Assembly: GCF_019175385.1 (NCBI RefSeq)
Contig: NC_083339.1
Span: forward strand, 45,413,330-45,477,329
Reading direction: 5' to 3'
DNA: 64,000 nucleotides
From: Lycium barbarum
Lineage: Eukaryota > Streptophyta > Magnoliopsida > Solanales > Solanaceae
In this document: one piece after another, positions 32,124-44,587 of the stretch
How positions within the stretch are numbered: position 1 is the first letter of the stretch
Layout: every line of letters starts with the position of its first letter
The notes under the pieces: model-generated
Database searches by the model: none
What the model saw: only the letters and a program-made list of their open reading frames with translations
What the model was told of the DNA's origin: nothing
Translations under genes and position numbers: made by a program

Positions 32124-32321
32124 GCAGAAATTTAAATAGAAAAAGATTAGATAATATCATCCTTACTAGGCTTTATCACACGATCTAGATCATGAAGAAG
32201 AGTGTCTTCATAAATGCCCTGTAGGCAGAGCTATGGATATGGTGCACGACATATCGATAACTAGGACTCTAATGAACACGACTCACAAACATCCTAGGAC
32301 TGAACTGCTCTGATATCAATT
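32124..32321 (-). other. M1 leader and worn primer site
   Basis: The complement of the primer site is GCTCTGATATCA (32307-32318), one base off the perfect tRNA-Met match, three bases from the LTR end. The leader has a weakened version of the stem-loop found in L1, L2 and E3. Confidence 0.75.
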
Positions 32322-33191
32322 TGTCAAACCCCGACTAGGAGTATGACGGGATTCGCCCGGTAGACCGGAACCCACCTTACTTAACAGTTACTTTGAACAT
32401 CATATACCGTAATTCAAAGACCACTTGCACGTAGAAAAGGCCCAACATAGAAATATCCAATAATCCAACATCTCTATACATATGCGAACCGGCAAGGTCG
32501 CTACGACATCATAAGTATCATAAAGCCGGTAAGGCTAACCGAAAAGTATCACAGACCAAGACAAGGCTAACGTGACCATACATAATAGATACATACTCCA
32601 CTATTTCAATGAGCCTCTAAGAGTGTACGTGTGAACATATATTACACTAGCAGAAATACCAAAAGACAGCAAGTCCGGAGAAGTAGCACTTGCTAACACC
32701 GCTGAAGCTGGAAAATCCTACGTCAGTCGCTCCTCAATAACTCAGTAAGCGCCTGCAATACGAAATGCAGCGTCCCATGCAATGGGACGTCAGTACGAAG
32801 AAAAGTACTAAGTATGTAAGGCTGGAATCAATAAAATAAGTAAGACGGAGGTATAAAGAGAATACAAGTAACCTACCATCTGAGAGCGTACAATATGCAA
32901 TGCATGAGTTTAAAATCATACTCAAGTATGTACATATATATAAATAGAGTCATCATCATAACATACCTGGCCTTTTTAGGACTCGGTGTATAAGTACTCG
33001 GCCCTTTCGGGTCTCGGTGTGTAAGCACCCGGCCCTTTTGGTACTCGGTGTGTAAGTACCCGCCCCTTTTGGGACTCGGTGTGTAAGACCAACTGATCAG
33101 TGACTGCACAATAGGTGTTGTACCCGACCGATTATAGCGCGGCTCGATGTAGTAAAATACTGAATACACACACACACACACACACACACAC

Positions 33192-33246
<55 letters not shown>

Positions 33247-34611
33247 GAAACAATAGCATTTCAAAGTGACATAAGGTTGTTACCTCCGAATGAATTATGG
33301 AATTCGTATCGAATCCAAGGAAATAACTTAATGATAATAAACATGATAACATGGAAGAATCAATCAAATAATTAAGGCATTAAGATTTGAAATACATAGG
33401 AATAGAATGAATTTATTATGGAACGCTCATGTTCATATTCTAGTTTGATTCGTGCCAAAGAAAGAGAGGAACGAACACCTTACATACCTTATTCGCCAAG
33501 CTACCTCTTAAAGAATCCTTTACTTCGATGCCTGCACTTCCCCAGAACCTATATATCGAGAAATACATCTTTAATCATACTTTCATCATATTTCCATCAA
33601 CTTATAAGCACCAATTATTGAAGACTAATTTGGTTTACGAAAATTTGGGCAGTATCTGCCCTATATTATCCACTTCCTCCAACTACTAAAGCAACTCCCA
33701 AACAATACCAACAACATTAATAACATCATTCTCAATACCAAAATACTCCATAAAACATCCCACACAATGTTTCTCTAATTTCTCAAGCAATAAATTTGTT
33801 ATACGACTATTTAATAGTTGTATCTCCATAATTAAACCTAAATCAATACTAATAAGGGAAGATTCATACCTTACTCCCGCTAGAACCGACCTTTAATATT
33901 CTCCTTGAACTCCAGCCAAGATTTACCGCAACACGATTTTATAACTGCAATTATACGCTGTCCGAATCCGGAGATTAAACTTGATTTGGGCTAAAATTTG
34001 GTGTATGGAAGTTGAAAGAATTTTCCAGAATATTTGAGAGAGTTTTGGAGTGTTTGGAATGAGAAATGAAAGGTAAGCCCCCTTTTATAACATTTCAGAT
34101 TCTGCCTCAACCGACCTAAAAATTACTCAGCGTGTTCGCGCCATCTTAGGGTGCATTCGCACTGAGTTGTCCCCTGTCTCCTTTGCGCGTTCGCGCCACC
34201 CACAGGCGCGTTCCCGCAGAGCTAGTCCTTGCCCTGGCAGCCTGACTTAAAATGCTCGTAATTCTCTATTCCGATGTTAGATCGACACACGGTTTGTTGT
34301 GTTCGAAACTAAACTTCCCGAACTTCAATTTAAGCTTTTATTTCACTCCAAAACTCCTCGTATACCATAAGATATTCCTTCCTCAAGTAGGGCTAAAATT
34401 ACCCCTTCTATTTCCTCCAAAATCTAACAAACTTAATTTCCTTAATTCACTTGCCCTCCAATCCTTCCGCTGCTTATTATATGAACTTAAACCCTCATAA
34501 ACATAAAATAAGCGCATCTAATCTCATGTATCCTTTGAGATAACCCCAATGTCCATACTTAAAACAGCCAACACCTACGAGTTTCAACGTACCAAACTAC
34601 GGGGTGTAACA
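32322..34611 (-). repeat. M1 5' LTR
   Basis: On the minus strand from TGTTACACCCCG (34611) to GTTTGACA (32322), 2,290 bp. It includes TATAAAAG (34082-34089), GTTCGCG-type words (34130-34215), donor-like AAG/GTATGTAAG (G at 33487), a long CA then TA repeat (33167-33242), and the three-hairpin module (32752-32821) with the longest perfect H2 arm in the window. Clearly diverged from the 3' LTR, so M1 is not recent. Confidence 0.9.
33167..33242. repeat. (CA)n(TA)n microsatellite in the M1 5' LTR
   Basis: About 13 CA units followed by about 28 TA units. The same place in the 3' LTR (14955-14991) has far fewer, so it expanded in this copy. Confidence 0.9.
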
Positions 34612-34616
34612 AAATC

Positions 34617-34879
34617 GATCCTTAGGATCATTGGTCTGTTTGGGATTGTTTAGCGTATTGGTGAGTAAGCCTATTTGCCTTCTATTTTGTTTGGTATTCA
34701 CCCCGTATTTCATATTTCGATGCCAAAGAAGTACCATTCGGATGGTTCTCATGTGATTAGATAGGATTCAGTAATACTTAATTAGCTATGCGGATTAGAT
34801 ACCTCCAGTTTTTCAGTGATTCAGGTATCTTTTCTTTCTTTCATGTTCGAGGATGAACTTGTGTTTAAGTGTTGGATGA
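34617..34879 (+). pseudogene. E1 pol end (right of M1)
   Basis: Continues the frame broken at 14094. ILRIIGLFGIV.RIGE.AY is a worn GPY/F module (relatives: RFIGPFEI..RIGEVAY). Then come remnants of the linker (PKKYHSDGSHVIRWDSV) and a 3' end with CGAGGATGAACTTG before the LTR. Multiple stops. The finding that the frame resumes here supports the M1 insertion and the AAATC duplication. Confidence 0.75.
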
Positions 34880-35840
34880 TGTAACGACCTATTAGGTCGT
34901 TTTGGTTGTTTTCTCATTTTTTCCTATTTTGCCCTTATGAACCCGTCCTTTTGCTTGTTTTGGATTATGGTGTAGTGGGTGTGGTTGGAACAATTCTCGA
35001 GATAGTTGAAATCTCTTAAGTGGGAAATTTGCTAAGTTAAAGAATCTTGAAGTGTTGTGTTGACTTTATGTATCATCGGCGGTATTTGTATCATTTTGGG
35101 AATTTTGTCGGTTCCATTAGCTTTGGAACGTCGAATAGGATGTTTCAGTGTTTAATTCAGTTCTCGAAGGTCTTGGGCGCATTTTGGTCATTTGGTTGGA
35201 AGTTAATTTTCGCCCGTTCGGGGTAGACTTGGTCAGCAAGACCTCTGTTGGGAATTCCGAGTGCGCGAGTGAGTTCGTAGCGCGTTTTTAGATGTGTCTG
35301 CATATTTGGTTTGTATCGGGGAGGTTTCGAGGGAGTCTCAGTATTTCGGTTGAGAGAGTCAAAAACCAAAATTTTCTATTATGGTCCGGTGTTCGCGCAG
35401 GCGAGAACGGGGTCCCACCCCTGCGGACGCACTCCACCGAAGAGGAGGCCTGCAAGAGCGAAGGACAACTAGGTTGGCCTTGGTCCGCCCCTGTGAAGAC
35501 TTTCCCGCATGTGCGTGTGCTGCGAGCTTGGGATATTTTGTGGGAATGCGCTGCGGCGAGGTCTCTTCTACGCAGGTGAGCAATTCATTGAGCAGAATGA
35601 GGTTTTAAGTGTCTTCCTTCCTTGGACATTCCATATATAAACCCTTAAGTTTAGAGCAATTTTAGAGGCGAATTGAAGGGAATTCTAGGAAGAATCAGTG
35701 GGTAAGTCTCCTAACTCTATTTTATGATTATTTTCATGGTTAGAATCAAAACCCCATGCTTAGAAAGTTGATTTTAAGAGAATTGGAACCCAACCTAAGA
35801 ATTGGGCTTTTTAGAAATTGAACATGAATTACTGATTATT
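34880..35840 (+). mobile_element. E1 3' LTR (left part; cut by M2)
   Basis: Starts TGTAACGACCTATTAGG after GTTGGATGA. Matches the E1 5' LTR from about 35170. It contains GCGAGAACG/GTGCGTGTGC words (35385-35525), TATATAAA (35634-35641) and GTAAGTCTCC. M2 interrupts it at 35841; TTATT (35836-35840) would be the left duplication. Remaining E1 LTR sequence would lie right of the window. Confidence 0.75.
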
Positions 35841-36010
35841 TGTCACGACCCAACCAGAGGGCCATGCCGGTCACCCGGAGCTAACCCACCGAGCACCTCT
35901 CATCACACTTCCACAATCATATCTAGGTGAGCCACATGGGCTACTCAAAATCGCTATGCATCAATAATACACTTTCCATCGGGCTATGGCACTTTTATAA
36001 CAACATCAAC

Positions 36011-36076
<66 letters not shown>

Positions 36077-36734
36077 GTATGCCGATAAGGCTATCAAAAT
36101 GATATACAAAATATGAGCCGACAAGGCAAAGAGACATCTAGCTATACATAATTGTCTAAGAGCCTCTAGAAAGAGTATGTATTATCATAAAGACGGGACG
36201 GGGCCCCGTCACGCCCATACATGTACACAAAATAATAGTACCAACCGCTGCAGCTCCGAATCAAATGGAGCTCCTCTAGACAATCTCTGATAAGGCAACC
36301 TATGGGTCGAGTCTGTCTCCCTGTCTACCTGCGGGCATGACGCAGCGTCCACAAATAAAAGGACGTCAATACGAACAATGTACTGAGTATGTAAATCATA
36401 GGTAATAACATGATAAAAGCATGAATGATAACATGAGATAGAAGAGCCATTAGATAGAAGAGCCATTTGTACCTCTTGAGGTGTTCATCTTTTTTACTTA
36501 CCCCTTTCTTTAAAGAAGACCTTCCATACATATACATACATATATGAATAGCATTATCATTATAACATACTTGGCCTTAATAGGACTTTGTGTGTAACAT
36601 ACCCGGCCACAATGGGACTCGGTGTTATTCATACCCAACTGATTAGTGGTGTGCACAGTAGATATCATACTCTGCCATATAGGACTCGGCGTTAAGCATA
36701 CCCGGCCACAAAGGGACTCAGTGTTACAAAATAG

Positions 36735-36770
<36 letters not shown>

Positions 36771-36852
36771 ATATAGAATTACATAAGTAAAAGCAACACC
36801 ATCATCATCATTTTCACTATATCTTTCTTTAGAGTATCAATTGCTATAGGAT
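35841..36852 (-). mobile_element. M2: minus-strand LTR, part 1
   Basis: On the minus strand this is the 3' portion of a long LTR ending GGGTCGTGACA at 35841. It carries the three-hairpin module (36328-36396), a GACGGGGCCCCGTC hairpin (36191-36210), and TA repeats at 36014-36075 and 36738-36767. S2 interrupts it at 36852/36853; it continues at 40048. Confidence 0.8.
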
Positions 36853-38963
36853 TGTAACAACCCGTTTAGTCGTTATAGTGTTTTGACCCGTTTAACCTTG
36901 TTGACCCTTTCCCCAATTCCCGCTAGTATGATCTATGACTTAATGAAGTCATTGGGTTGGTTTCCGCAAGGTTTGAGTGTAAATTGAGTCATTGAGGGAG
37001 AAGCTAGTTAAGTTAGCGAGTTAGAGTTGACCACGGTCAACGTCAGGTTAGGATAACCCTGTGTCAATATTTTGGAAGTTCCAACATGTTATTATGATGA
37101 TTTTTAACTTGTCCACAAATTTTGGGGAGATTCCTAAGAGTTTCAGATGGGTTTGGGTTTTGTCGCGCTCGTATTTGGTGTTTTCGCCGGAGGTATGTGG
37201 ATAGAAATGGCTCCAGATTGAACATCCAACCTTTTTTGGGTGAGGTTTTAACCATTATATCCGTATCAAAATTATGAAGCTATAGGAAAAAGAATCGTCC
37301 GTTTGGCCACCGTATGAGGGAGTTATGCCTGTTCTAGTGCAGACTGTTACCAAAGGGCTGCTATAGCGGTACCGCTGCAGCGGTCTGGTGATAGCTACAG
37401 CAGCCGACGGGTGTCAGAATTCCCTATTTTAATCCCCCAACTCCTACCCATTATTCCCAAGACCACAAAGTCAGTTTTCAAGAGAGAAAGAGGCAAAATT
37501 CATTCCATTCATTGGTGAAAGCATCTTGGAGGGTAGGTCTCCACCTTTATTTGTTCTTTTTCCTTTCTTCTTCAAGTTCCACAATTATTTTAAGGTCCAT
37601 TAATGGTGGGTGAAAACCCTTGAACCCTAGAATTAGTAAACCCTTAAATAATTGGTGGGTTGTTTATTTTGTTGTTGATTAATCATCTAGGAGTATAGAT
37701 TATCACTTTGTAGGAAAGGAATTTGATTTCTTATGGTTGAAATTGCATGTTGAGACTAGGGTTCTAATAAAAATGGAAGCTTTGTTCTAAAATCTGCTGG
37801 AAAGGTTAGAATTGATTAGAAACCTATGAATTAAAGGCTAATGATTGTAGAGATAGAAGAATGTTAATTCACCATTAAAGGATGGTTGCATCCATTAAAA
37901 AGGGGTAGAATTAAGTGGGTCTTCTTCCCCAAATTGTTGTTCTTGTTTAAATACATGGTTTGTTGCTTACTTAGCATCATATTGTTAGACTTTGACCGTT
38001 ATGAGGCGCTTCGGAAATAGAAGGCTCGTGTGGAGTAGTTCGTGGCTCTTGTTTTGCATTCCAGGTAGGTTATGGCTTACTTTAGTTAGACTTGTATTAG
38101 AAAAACATATGTATTGTGTAGAACTGATGGGAGAAAGCATGATTAGGTCTTCGAACATGGTGTTTTGGTTGGATATTAGCTAGGTTGGTATGACATCTAA
38201 TTTTGTGGGCTCGTCACCATTACGTTATGTACTGTAATATGAGGTGTAGTTATATTCATACTATGGTGATTCGAGATGTATTTCTAATAGGTTGATTGTT
38301 GTTGATGGTGGCTCGTTGCCCTGTTATTGTGATTAGACTTATTGCCTAAATTGTCGTGTTATACTCAGTTCTCTCTTATTGTGACATATATTATCGGGGA
38401 AAGGAAGGATACTAAGTTTAGACCTGAATTGTGGTTTAAATATTTACGATAGTACATAGATGAACATTTGATGTATGATTTACTATTCATGAGAATATAT
38501 AGAAGAGTGCAGCTTCTTGGTGATACATGACTTAGTTGTGAGGCGTACTTGCTATATAAGGATGTACGTAGGGGCATAGACTCTTATGTTGGTTGAGGCG
38601 GTTTGTATGATTCATTTCATGGCTGAGTTGATCCAAGTCTTGATATGACTTGTGGCTTTATGACTTGTACCTTCACTGTTGCTTTATTGGTTTGCATTGA
38701 TTTACCACGTTTACACTCATTTATGTATTCATACACTCATACATGATGGAAATGGTTTGGAAGACTTGTGGCATGATGCCTTGTGTTGACATTGATATTG
38801 CTAATTGTTCATAGTCCATACATACTAATGAACTGAAATGCATTGAGATATATATTGTGAAGTGTAATTAGTGAAGAAGTTAATATAATCTTCTTGTTGA
38901 ACCGGTGATGCTATTTGAGGCTAGTTGTGAGCTCGTGGTCCGAGGTTCGTTTCTAAAACGAGT

Positions 38964-38997
<34 letters not shown>

Positions 38998-40047
38998 ATT
39001 ATGGGCTCGTGGTCCGAGGTCCGTTCCGAAGACGAGAGATATATTGAAATGGCCACGACCGAGGTTCTTTCTGGGCGGAGGATTTATGACTCGGGTCCGA
39101 GGACTGGATCCGGAACGAGGGTACATGGACACCATGGGTCCCCTGCAGGTCATGACTACTGAGTCGTGATATCAGTAGCATATATGTACAGTGTGTATTT
39201 GGCCAGTGCATTACATTATATTGCATTGCACATCATCATATTTTTCATTGCACATCATTACATTTTATTCTGCATTATTATATAGCTAGTTTAGTTCTGA
39301 TTTTAGTGTGTTTGCTGAAACGACTGTTGTGGTATAGTTATGATCATTGATTGAGTTAAATTGTGGATTACTGACTCTACCTAGGGCTTGTGATTATCAG
39401 GTGAGATCATTGGAACTTGACAGACTTATGGGTTAGATGCTTCATCTTAGGTTGTGACTCTGTTATGGGATATTCTGTGACTTGGAATTGAGTATTAATT
39501 ATGTTTATCTTGTTGATTTTATGCTTATATACGTGAACTAATCTTAGTTGGCCTATGATGCTTACCGGTACATCGTCTTTGTACTGATACTACCTTGCTA
39601 CACCCTTTTTGAGTGCAGATTGTGTTCCAGAGATTTCATCCAGGTTACATCTCTAGCTTGAAGCTAGTTTGCTCAATCAGATCCGAGGGTGAGCTTCTAT
39701 CCATTCCATGCCACCTGAAGATCTTTCTTTCCTGATGTTTATTTTTATTCCAGACATTATTGTTATTATATTTGAGATATACTTCATTCTTTAGACATTG
39801 TTAGTTAGAGTCCTTGTACGATGACTTTCAGATCTTGGGGGTGTAATAGTTGAGACGTTCGCACTTACATTATCTATTAATTATGAATTGTTTAGTTATT
39901 TATTTATTCACATGATCATTGATTGTTTAAGTATAAATGATTCAAGAAGTTAAAATTGGCTAATGATTAATGGGTTAACGGGTAAGGGTTCGCCTACTGG
40001 TGATAATAAGGTAGGTGCCCACACGATCGGTAATTAGGGTCGTGACA
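36853..40047 (+). mobile_element. S2: solo LTR in M2
   Basis: A single 3,195-bp LTR from TGTAACAACCCG to GGTCGTGACA, flanked by the exact duplication AGGAT (36848-36852 and 40048-40052). No internal region, so a solo LTR. Features are CTGCTATAGCGGTACCGC and GCAGCGG words (37356-37400), donor-like CCAG/GTAGGTTATGGCTTAC (G at 38065), a TA repeat (38967-38996) and a worn form of the hairpin module near 39560-39620. The start resembles the E1 LTR (TGTAACGACC), so the families are related. Confidence 0.92.
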
Positions 40048-40325
40048 AGGATGGATTCAATGACATCATGAGAGTATCAGGAACTATGAGCTTTAGTGAT
40101 TCTAGGAGTGAAGTCATCATGGAAGACATTATGGATTGCACGTGAAGGTATACAACAATGGGATCATGCCTTAAGAAAGAAGGGTTAGCTTTACATACTT
40201 TTATGTCTTCTTAACTACTTAACGTTCACCTCCAAAGCCTGAGAAATCTACATTTAAGAGGGTTCATACATGGTTAGGCTTACAAGACACCCTTAAGTTC
40301 AAACTAGTATAATTCGTAAGTTAGC
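40048..40325 (-). mobile_element. M2: minus-strand LTR, part 2 (cut by M3)
   Basis: Continues M2 after S2. On the minus strand it shows the block AAAAGTATGTAAAGCTAACCC (about 40175-40201) and TTTCTTAAGGCATGATCCC, conserved in other LTRs after the donor-like site. M3 begins at 40326; TTAGC (40321-40325) would be its left duplication. The rest of M2 must lie beyond the window. Confidence 0.7.
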
Positions 40326-40436
40326 TGTCACGACCCAGCCCCGTGGGTCCTGACTAGTGCCCGAGCTAGACACCCGTAGTACCTGTCAAACATTATCGGA
40401 CCGATACCATAGGCCCTAAATTAATCACATCGTATT

Positions 40437-40676
40437 AACATATGCAAGCCGACGAGGCTGCCACTGTATATGTCATTATTCTACGCAAGCCGACAAGGCT
40501 GCCACTACGAATGAAAAATGTTACGCTAACCGACAAGGCTGCCATTACGAATGAAAAATGTTACGATGCCCACAAGGCTGCCACTACGAAATGATAATAT
40601 ATGCAAGCCGACAAGGCTGCTATAACGAAATGATAATATATGCAAGCCGGAAAGGCTGCTACAACGACAGAATATC
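40437..40676 (-). repeat. About 40-bp tandem repeat in the M3 LTR
   Basis: Six diverged units with the core GCAAGCCGACAAGGCTGCCA and a spacer such as CTACGAATGAAAAATGTTA. The core word GCCGACAAGGCT occurs once in most other LTRs here at the same place; only this LTR has amplified it. Confidence 0.8.
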
Positions 40677-42514
40677 CACAATGATCATATAGACACAACC
40701 GAACACATCTGAATACAACCCACATACATGTCTACAGACCTCTAAGAGTATCAACAGTGAAATATGACGGGACAGGGCCCGTCGTACCCCTGGACAAACA
40801 TATGTATATACATAAGAAGGTCTGTACCAAAAATCTAAGCTCCGGGACAATGGAGCACTCCAAAACAGCTGAATAGAAGTCCTAAGCTGGAGGATCACCA
40901 AAGCGAGTATCGGCACCTGCGGGCATGAAACGCAGTCCCCCGAAGAAAGAGGGTCAGTACGAGATATGTACTGAGTATGTAAAACATGAAATACAATAAA
41001 GAGGATCATAACTGAAATAGGGAGTACAGGAGACAAGTATAACATCCAGAATACCAAAACACTTGCCTTTTGAAACATAAATCATGCATGTCAATATCAT
41101 ATATCATACCCGGCCCATTACGGGACTCGGTGAATAAGGTCATCATATGCCCTCCTGGCCCCCATAGCATATCATCATATCATCATATATATATATATAC
41201 CGTACCCGACCCTCGGTGAACAATGCAGTGAAACTGTGCATGATAACATACCCGGCCCGGGACTCGGTGAAAGACATATTGAGGCATGCACGAGCAGAGT
41301 AGTGAGCAACCAAATGCAATTTAAAACATTATCAAGACTCAAACAGAATAAGTAGAAGGGATTTACACCTGAGTATCAATAGCGACAATCATACCAAATA
41401 TCCCTCGAATGTCATCATAAATAATATCAGAAGGGCCTTAGGAACCATAGACATAAGTCAATATAGAATGAAACAGCTTATAGAAGTCAAGGACCTCAGT
41501 TATCGTAGAGTTTCTAGGAATATGAGCTTATATATATATCGACTATTATCCAACGTATAGGAAACTGAAGAGGGAAGCTCAATCACTTAAGAGTTCTAAC
41601 ATCAAGAAGTGAATAAGAATCATGAATCACATTCAAGACTTATGAATAGGATTACCTCAAAGCTCATATCATTCATCACTTAAATCTATGACATGCCAAA
41701 AGAAAGAAGGGACAACTTTACATACCTGTTAACGACTAATCGCAACTCGCTCGCTTCGTCGCCCGTTTAGCCTATTTAATATAAAAGTAATGCTATCGTT
41801 AGTACTATACTTTCTAGTTCATAAATCTATAGCCCATTTCCTATAGAACATATCCCTTTGCTTATACATTCTCGTTTAGGATTTTCCATTAGTTAAAGAC
41901 TTAACGAAAATCGGGCAGCATTTCCCCGATATATTCACCTAACCCGAATTTTCAATTACCCTCCTGTTAGCACAGAAATACCAACAACAACATATAGACA
42001 TAGAAATATCTTCAATCTTTTCCAATTTAACAAGGATGACAGTATGTTCACAACACCACAACTTTTACTTTAATTATCAAACTCCTTCACTTTCGTCACA
42101 TGATACGTAACAACCATAACGATAACAACATCAAGATTAATCCACCATTTAAGCTAGAACAGCCCCTATTCACGGCCAAAACAACAACCTAACATCATCA
42201 TCTACAATTCTTTATATTCAACACACATCTATCAAGTTTTACAAGTTTAACTACCTCCACAACATATAGAACAAGATTGAATTTTACCTTAATGATCTTG
42301 ATTTCTTAACGTTGTCTCCTCCCACGATCCAATTCACGTTGCAACTACCTTGAACATCAATCACACTTGAAATCTCAATTTTTTTCACACCAAGCTCGGC
42401 TATGCAGCCATGGCCAAGAGCTTCACCAAGGTTTTTTTTTTCCACTTCTCTTTCTATTCTAACTATGTTAAAGATGAAATGATCTTGTATCCAATGTATT
42501 AGTCATCAATTTAG

Positions 42515-42522
42515 TATTTATA
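42515..42522 (-). promoter_or_regulatory. TATA box, M3 3' LTR
   Basis: TATAAATA on the minus strand about 325 bases from the LTR start. Confidence 0.5.
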
Positions 42523-42846
42523 GGGAGTCTAAGGGCTGGACACGTGTCCAGCTAAGGTGGCACCTATTTTCTCCTTTATTTTTTTTTATTCGGGTGGGGC
42601 CCACTTTAATAATTAAGCTTAATTAATTTAATTAATCAGTAATTCTTACTTAGTAATCTAATCACAATTAATTAATTCTTAATCTCCAATAATATTTTTA
42701 CACTAAATAAAATTTATAAAAAATTTATGTTCTAATTTAAAATTGAAAATTAAAGGTTTCTATTTCGTGTCCGAAAATTATCCCGTCTATAACTTGAGTC
42801 GATTCTCTTGCGAATAACTCGACGTATAAAAATACAGGATATAACA

Positions 42847-42861
42847 TCCTTCCCCCCTTTA
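42847..42861 (-). other. M3 polypurine tract
   Basis: On the minus strand AAAGGGGGGAAGGA directly before TGTTATATCC. Confidence 0.85.
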
Positions 42862-42973
42862 GAACATTCGCCCTTGAATGTTGAATTGGTTCCGTAAGGT
42901 TCTATAAGAATTTTGGGGAAGTCTCCCTTATCGTTATAACATATAGTTTCATCGGGCAATTAATATAACCAAG

Positions 42974-43762
42974 TCAGGAGTTTAAGTTACATGTAGGCGT
43001 AGGGAACAAGTAAGGGTACTTGTTATTCATCTCCTCCTCGGCTTCCCAGGTCATCTCTTCCCTACTGTTGTTTCGCCATAACACTTTGACGAAAGCCACG
43101 TCCTTAGTTCGCAACCTCCTAATCTGCCGATCAAGTATGGCTATAGGCTGCTCCTCGTAGGATAACTCCTCTGTCACCTGGACATTATCTACGGGAAATA
43201 CCCTGGAAGGATCACCTATACATTTGCGAAGCATTGACACGTGAAAGACTGGATGCACTGCTTCCAAATCAGGGGGTAGTTCCAACTCGTAGGCAACCTG
43301 GCCTATTCTATGGATAATCTGATACGGCCCAATGTACCTTGGGCTTAGGTTCCCTTTCTTGCCGAATCACATGACACCCTTCATGGGTGACACCTTTAAG
43401 AACACCCAATCACCAACCTGAAATTTTAGGTGTCGACATCGATTATCTGCATATGATTTCTGTCGACTCTGGGCTGCTAGTAACCTCTCCTGAATGAGCT
43501 TCACTTTATCAGCTGAATGAGTAGTCCTGACTGGAAGAAAGTGGGCAGATTTTGTCAACCTATCAACGATGACCCAAATAGAGTCATATTTTCGCGGAGT
43601 GCGAGGTAAACCTGTGACGAAGTCCATATTAATTACCTCCCATTTTCAGGTTGGAATCTCCATCTCCTGTAATAACCCACCGGGCTTCTGATGCTCGATC
43701 TTAACCCGCTGACAATTTGGGCACTGAGCAACAAACTCTGCTATATCTTTCTTCATGCCATC
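42974..43762 (-). pseudogene. M3 integrase (core deleted) and chromodomain
   Basis: At 43367-43627 the frame holds the first catalytic Asp ([20 protein letters not shown]) and [15 protein letters not shown], then jumps within a few codons (THSADKVKLIQERL) to the segment just before the GPY/F module. About 150 residues are lost, including the second Asp and the Glu. TGA follows PMKGVM (about 43364), then YIGPYQII and, at 42974-43285, an open tail with VHPVFHVSMLRKCIG and the chromodomain-like VKVLWRNNSREEMTWEA and KYPYLF. The zinc-binding [14 protein letters not shown] lies at about 43690-43740 with a stop (PT.KWE) after it. No active integrase is possible. Confidence 0.85.
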
Positions 43763-44587
43763 CTACCAATACAAGCATATGAGGTCATGATACATCTTCG
43801 TTGACCCTGGATTAATGGAATAACGGGCAGAATGTGCCTCTCCCATAACCTGTTGTCGTAACTCTGCAACCTCAGGTACAGATAATCTACCTCTGTATCG
43901 TAGCACTTCGTCAGGTGCAATCTCGAATGGGGTCTCTTCCTTTTGAAGAGCTGCATCTCTATGATGTACAAGAATAGGGTCCTCGTACTGGTGTCTCTTT
44001 ATCTCTTCTATGATAGAGGACTCAGCAATTCCTCGAACAGAAACCCCGCCGCTATCAGAATCAGCCAAACGGACTCCAAGATTAGCTAATTGGCAAATCT
44101 CACAGACTATCTCTTTCCGTTCTGGTTGTACATCTGCCAAGCTAGCCATAGATTTACGGCTGAGTGCATCTGCTACAACATTTGCTTTCCCTGGGTGGTA
44201 TAGAATGTCAACATCATAGTCCTTCAGCAACTCTAGCCACCGCCTTTGCCGCAAATTCAGCTCCTTCTGCTTAAAGATGTATTGGAGACTCTTATAATCT
44301 GTAAAAATATCAACATGCACGCCATATAAATAATGTCTCCATATCTTCAAGGCATGAATCACCGCTGCTAAATCTAGATCGTGAGTGGGATAATTTCTTT
44401 CGTGCTTTCTGAGCTATCGGGAGGCATAGTTTATAACTCTGCCATGCTGCATCAACACACAACCTAGCTCAACGCCTGAGCCATCACAATAAATAACATA
44501 GCCATCTGGACCCTCAGGAAGTGTTAGAACTGGAGCAGTAGTCAACTTATCCTTTAATAATTGGAAGCTTCGCTCACAAGCATCGGT
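43763..44587 (-). pseudogene. M3 RNase H, connection and start of the integrase zinc domain
   Basis: The open frame 43763-44362 runs from [24 protein letters not shown] (the usual TDHKSL has Tyr) through [20 protein letters not shown], a divergent linker, and [15 protein letters not shown]. The first zinc-binding His of the HHCC motif, HPGS in relatives, is Asn here. The N-terminal RNase H part (44363-44587) contains YCDGSG but has TAG in YASR.LRKHE and TAG in KFQ.TDAC. Inactive. Confidence 0.82.

Larger units (their letters stand above)
14095..34611 (-). mobile_element. M1: minus-strand Ty3/gypsy chromovirus, complete ends, gene-dead, hit by L2 and S1
   Basis: Both LTRs are present in the minus direction: 5' LTR at 32322-34611 and 3' LTR at 14095-16362. 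The exact duplication AAATC flanks it at 14090-14094 and 34612-34616. A worn primer site follows the 5' LTR and a G-rich purine tract precedes the 3' LTR. Removing L2 and S1 with one copy of their duplications leaves an element of about 9.8 kb, normal for this clade. Order on the minus strand is gag, protease, RT, RNase H, integrase, chromodomain. Many nonsense codons, several being CGA/CAG to TGA/TAG, plus frameshifts inactivate it. It sits in E1's integrase tail. Confidence 0.92.
40326..42846 (-). repeat. M3 3' LTR
   Basis: On the minus strand from TGTTATATCCTG (42846) to GGTCGTGACA (40326). Contains TATAAATA (42515-42522), a donor-like CAG/GTATGTAAAG (G at 41725), the three-hairpin module (40916-40985), a GACGGG/CCCGTC hairpin (about 40766-40784) and a 40-bp repeat array at its end. 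The first dozen bases equal those of L2, but the LTR body differs. Confidence 0.88.

Noticed and set aside
36014..36075. TA repeat as a matrix-attachment site or origin
   Set aside because: Simple TA repeats occur at six places in the LTRs here (for example 14249, 33190, 36738, 38967, 41190); nothing singles this one out.
39559..39625. Thirteenth copy of the three-hairpin module in S2
   Set aside because: GGTAC/GTACT and GAGTGCAG are reminiscent, but H2 and H3 do not pair convincingly, so I left it out of the count.
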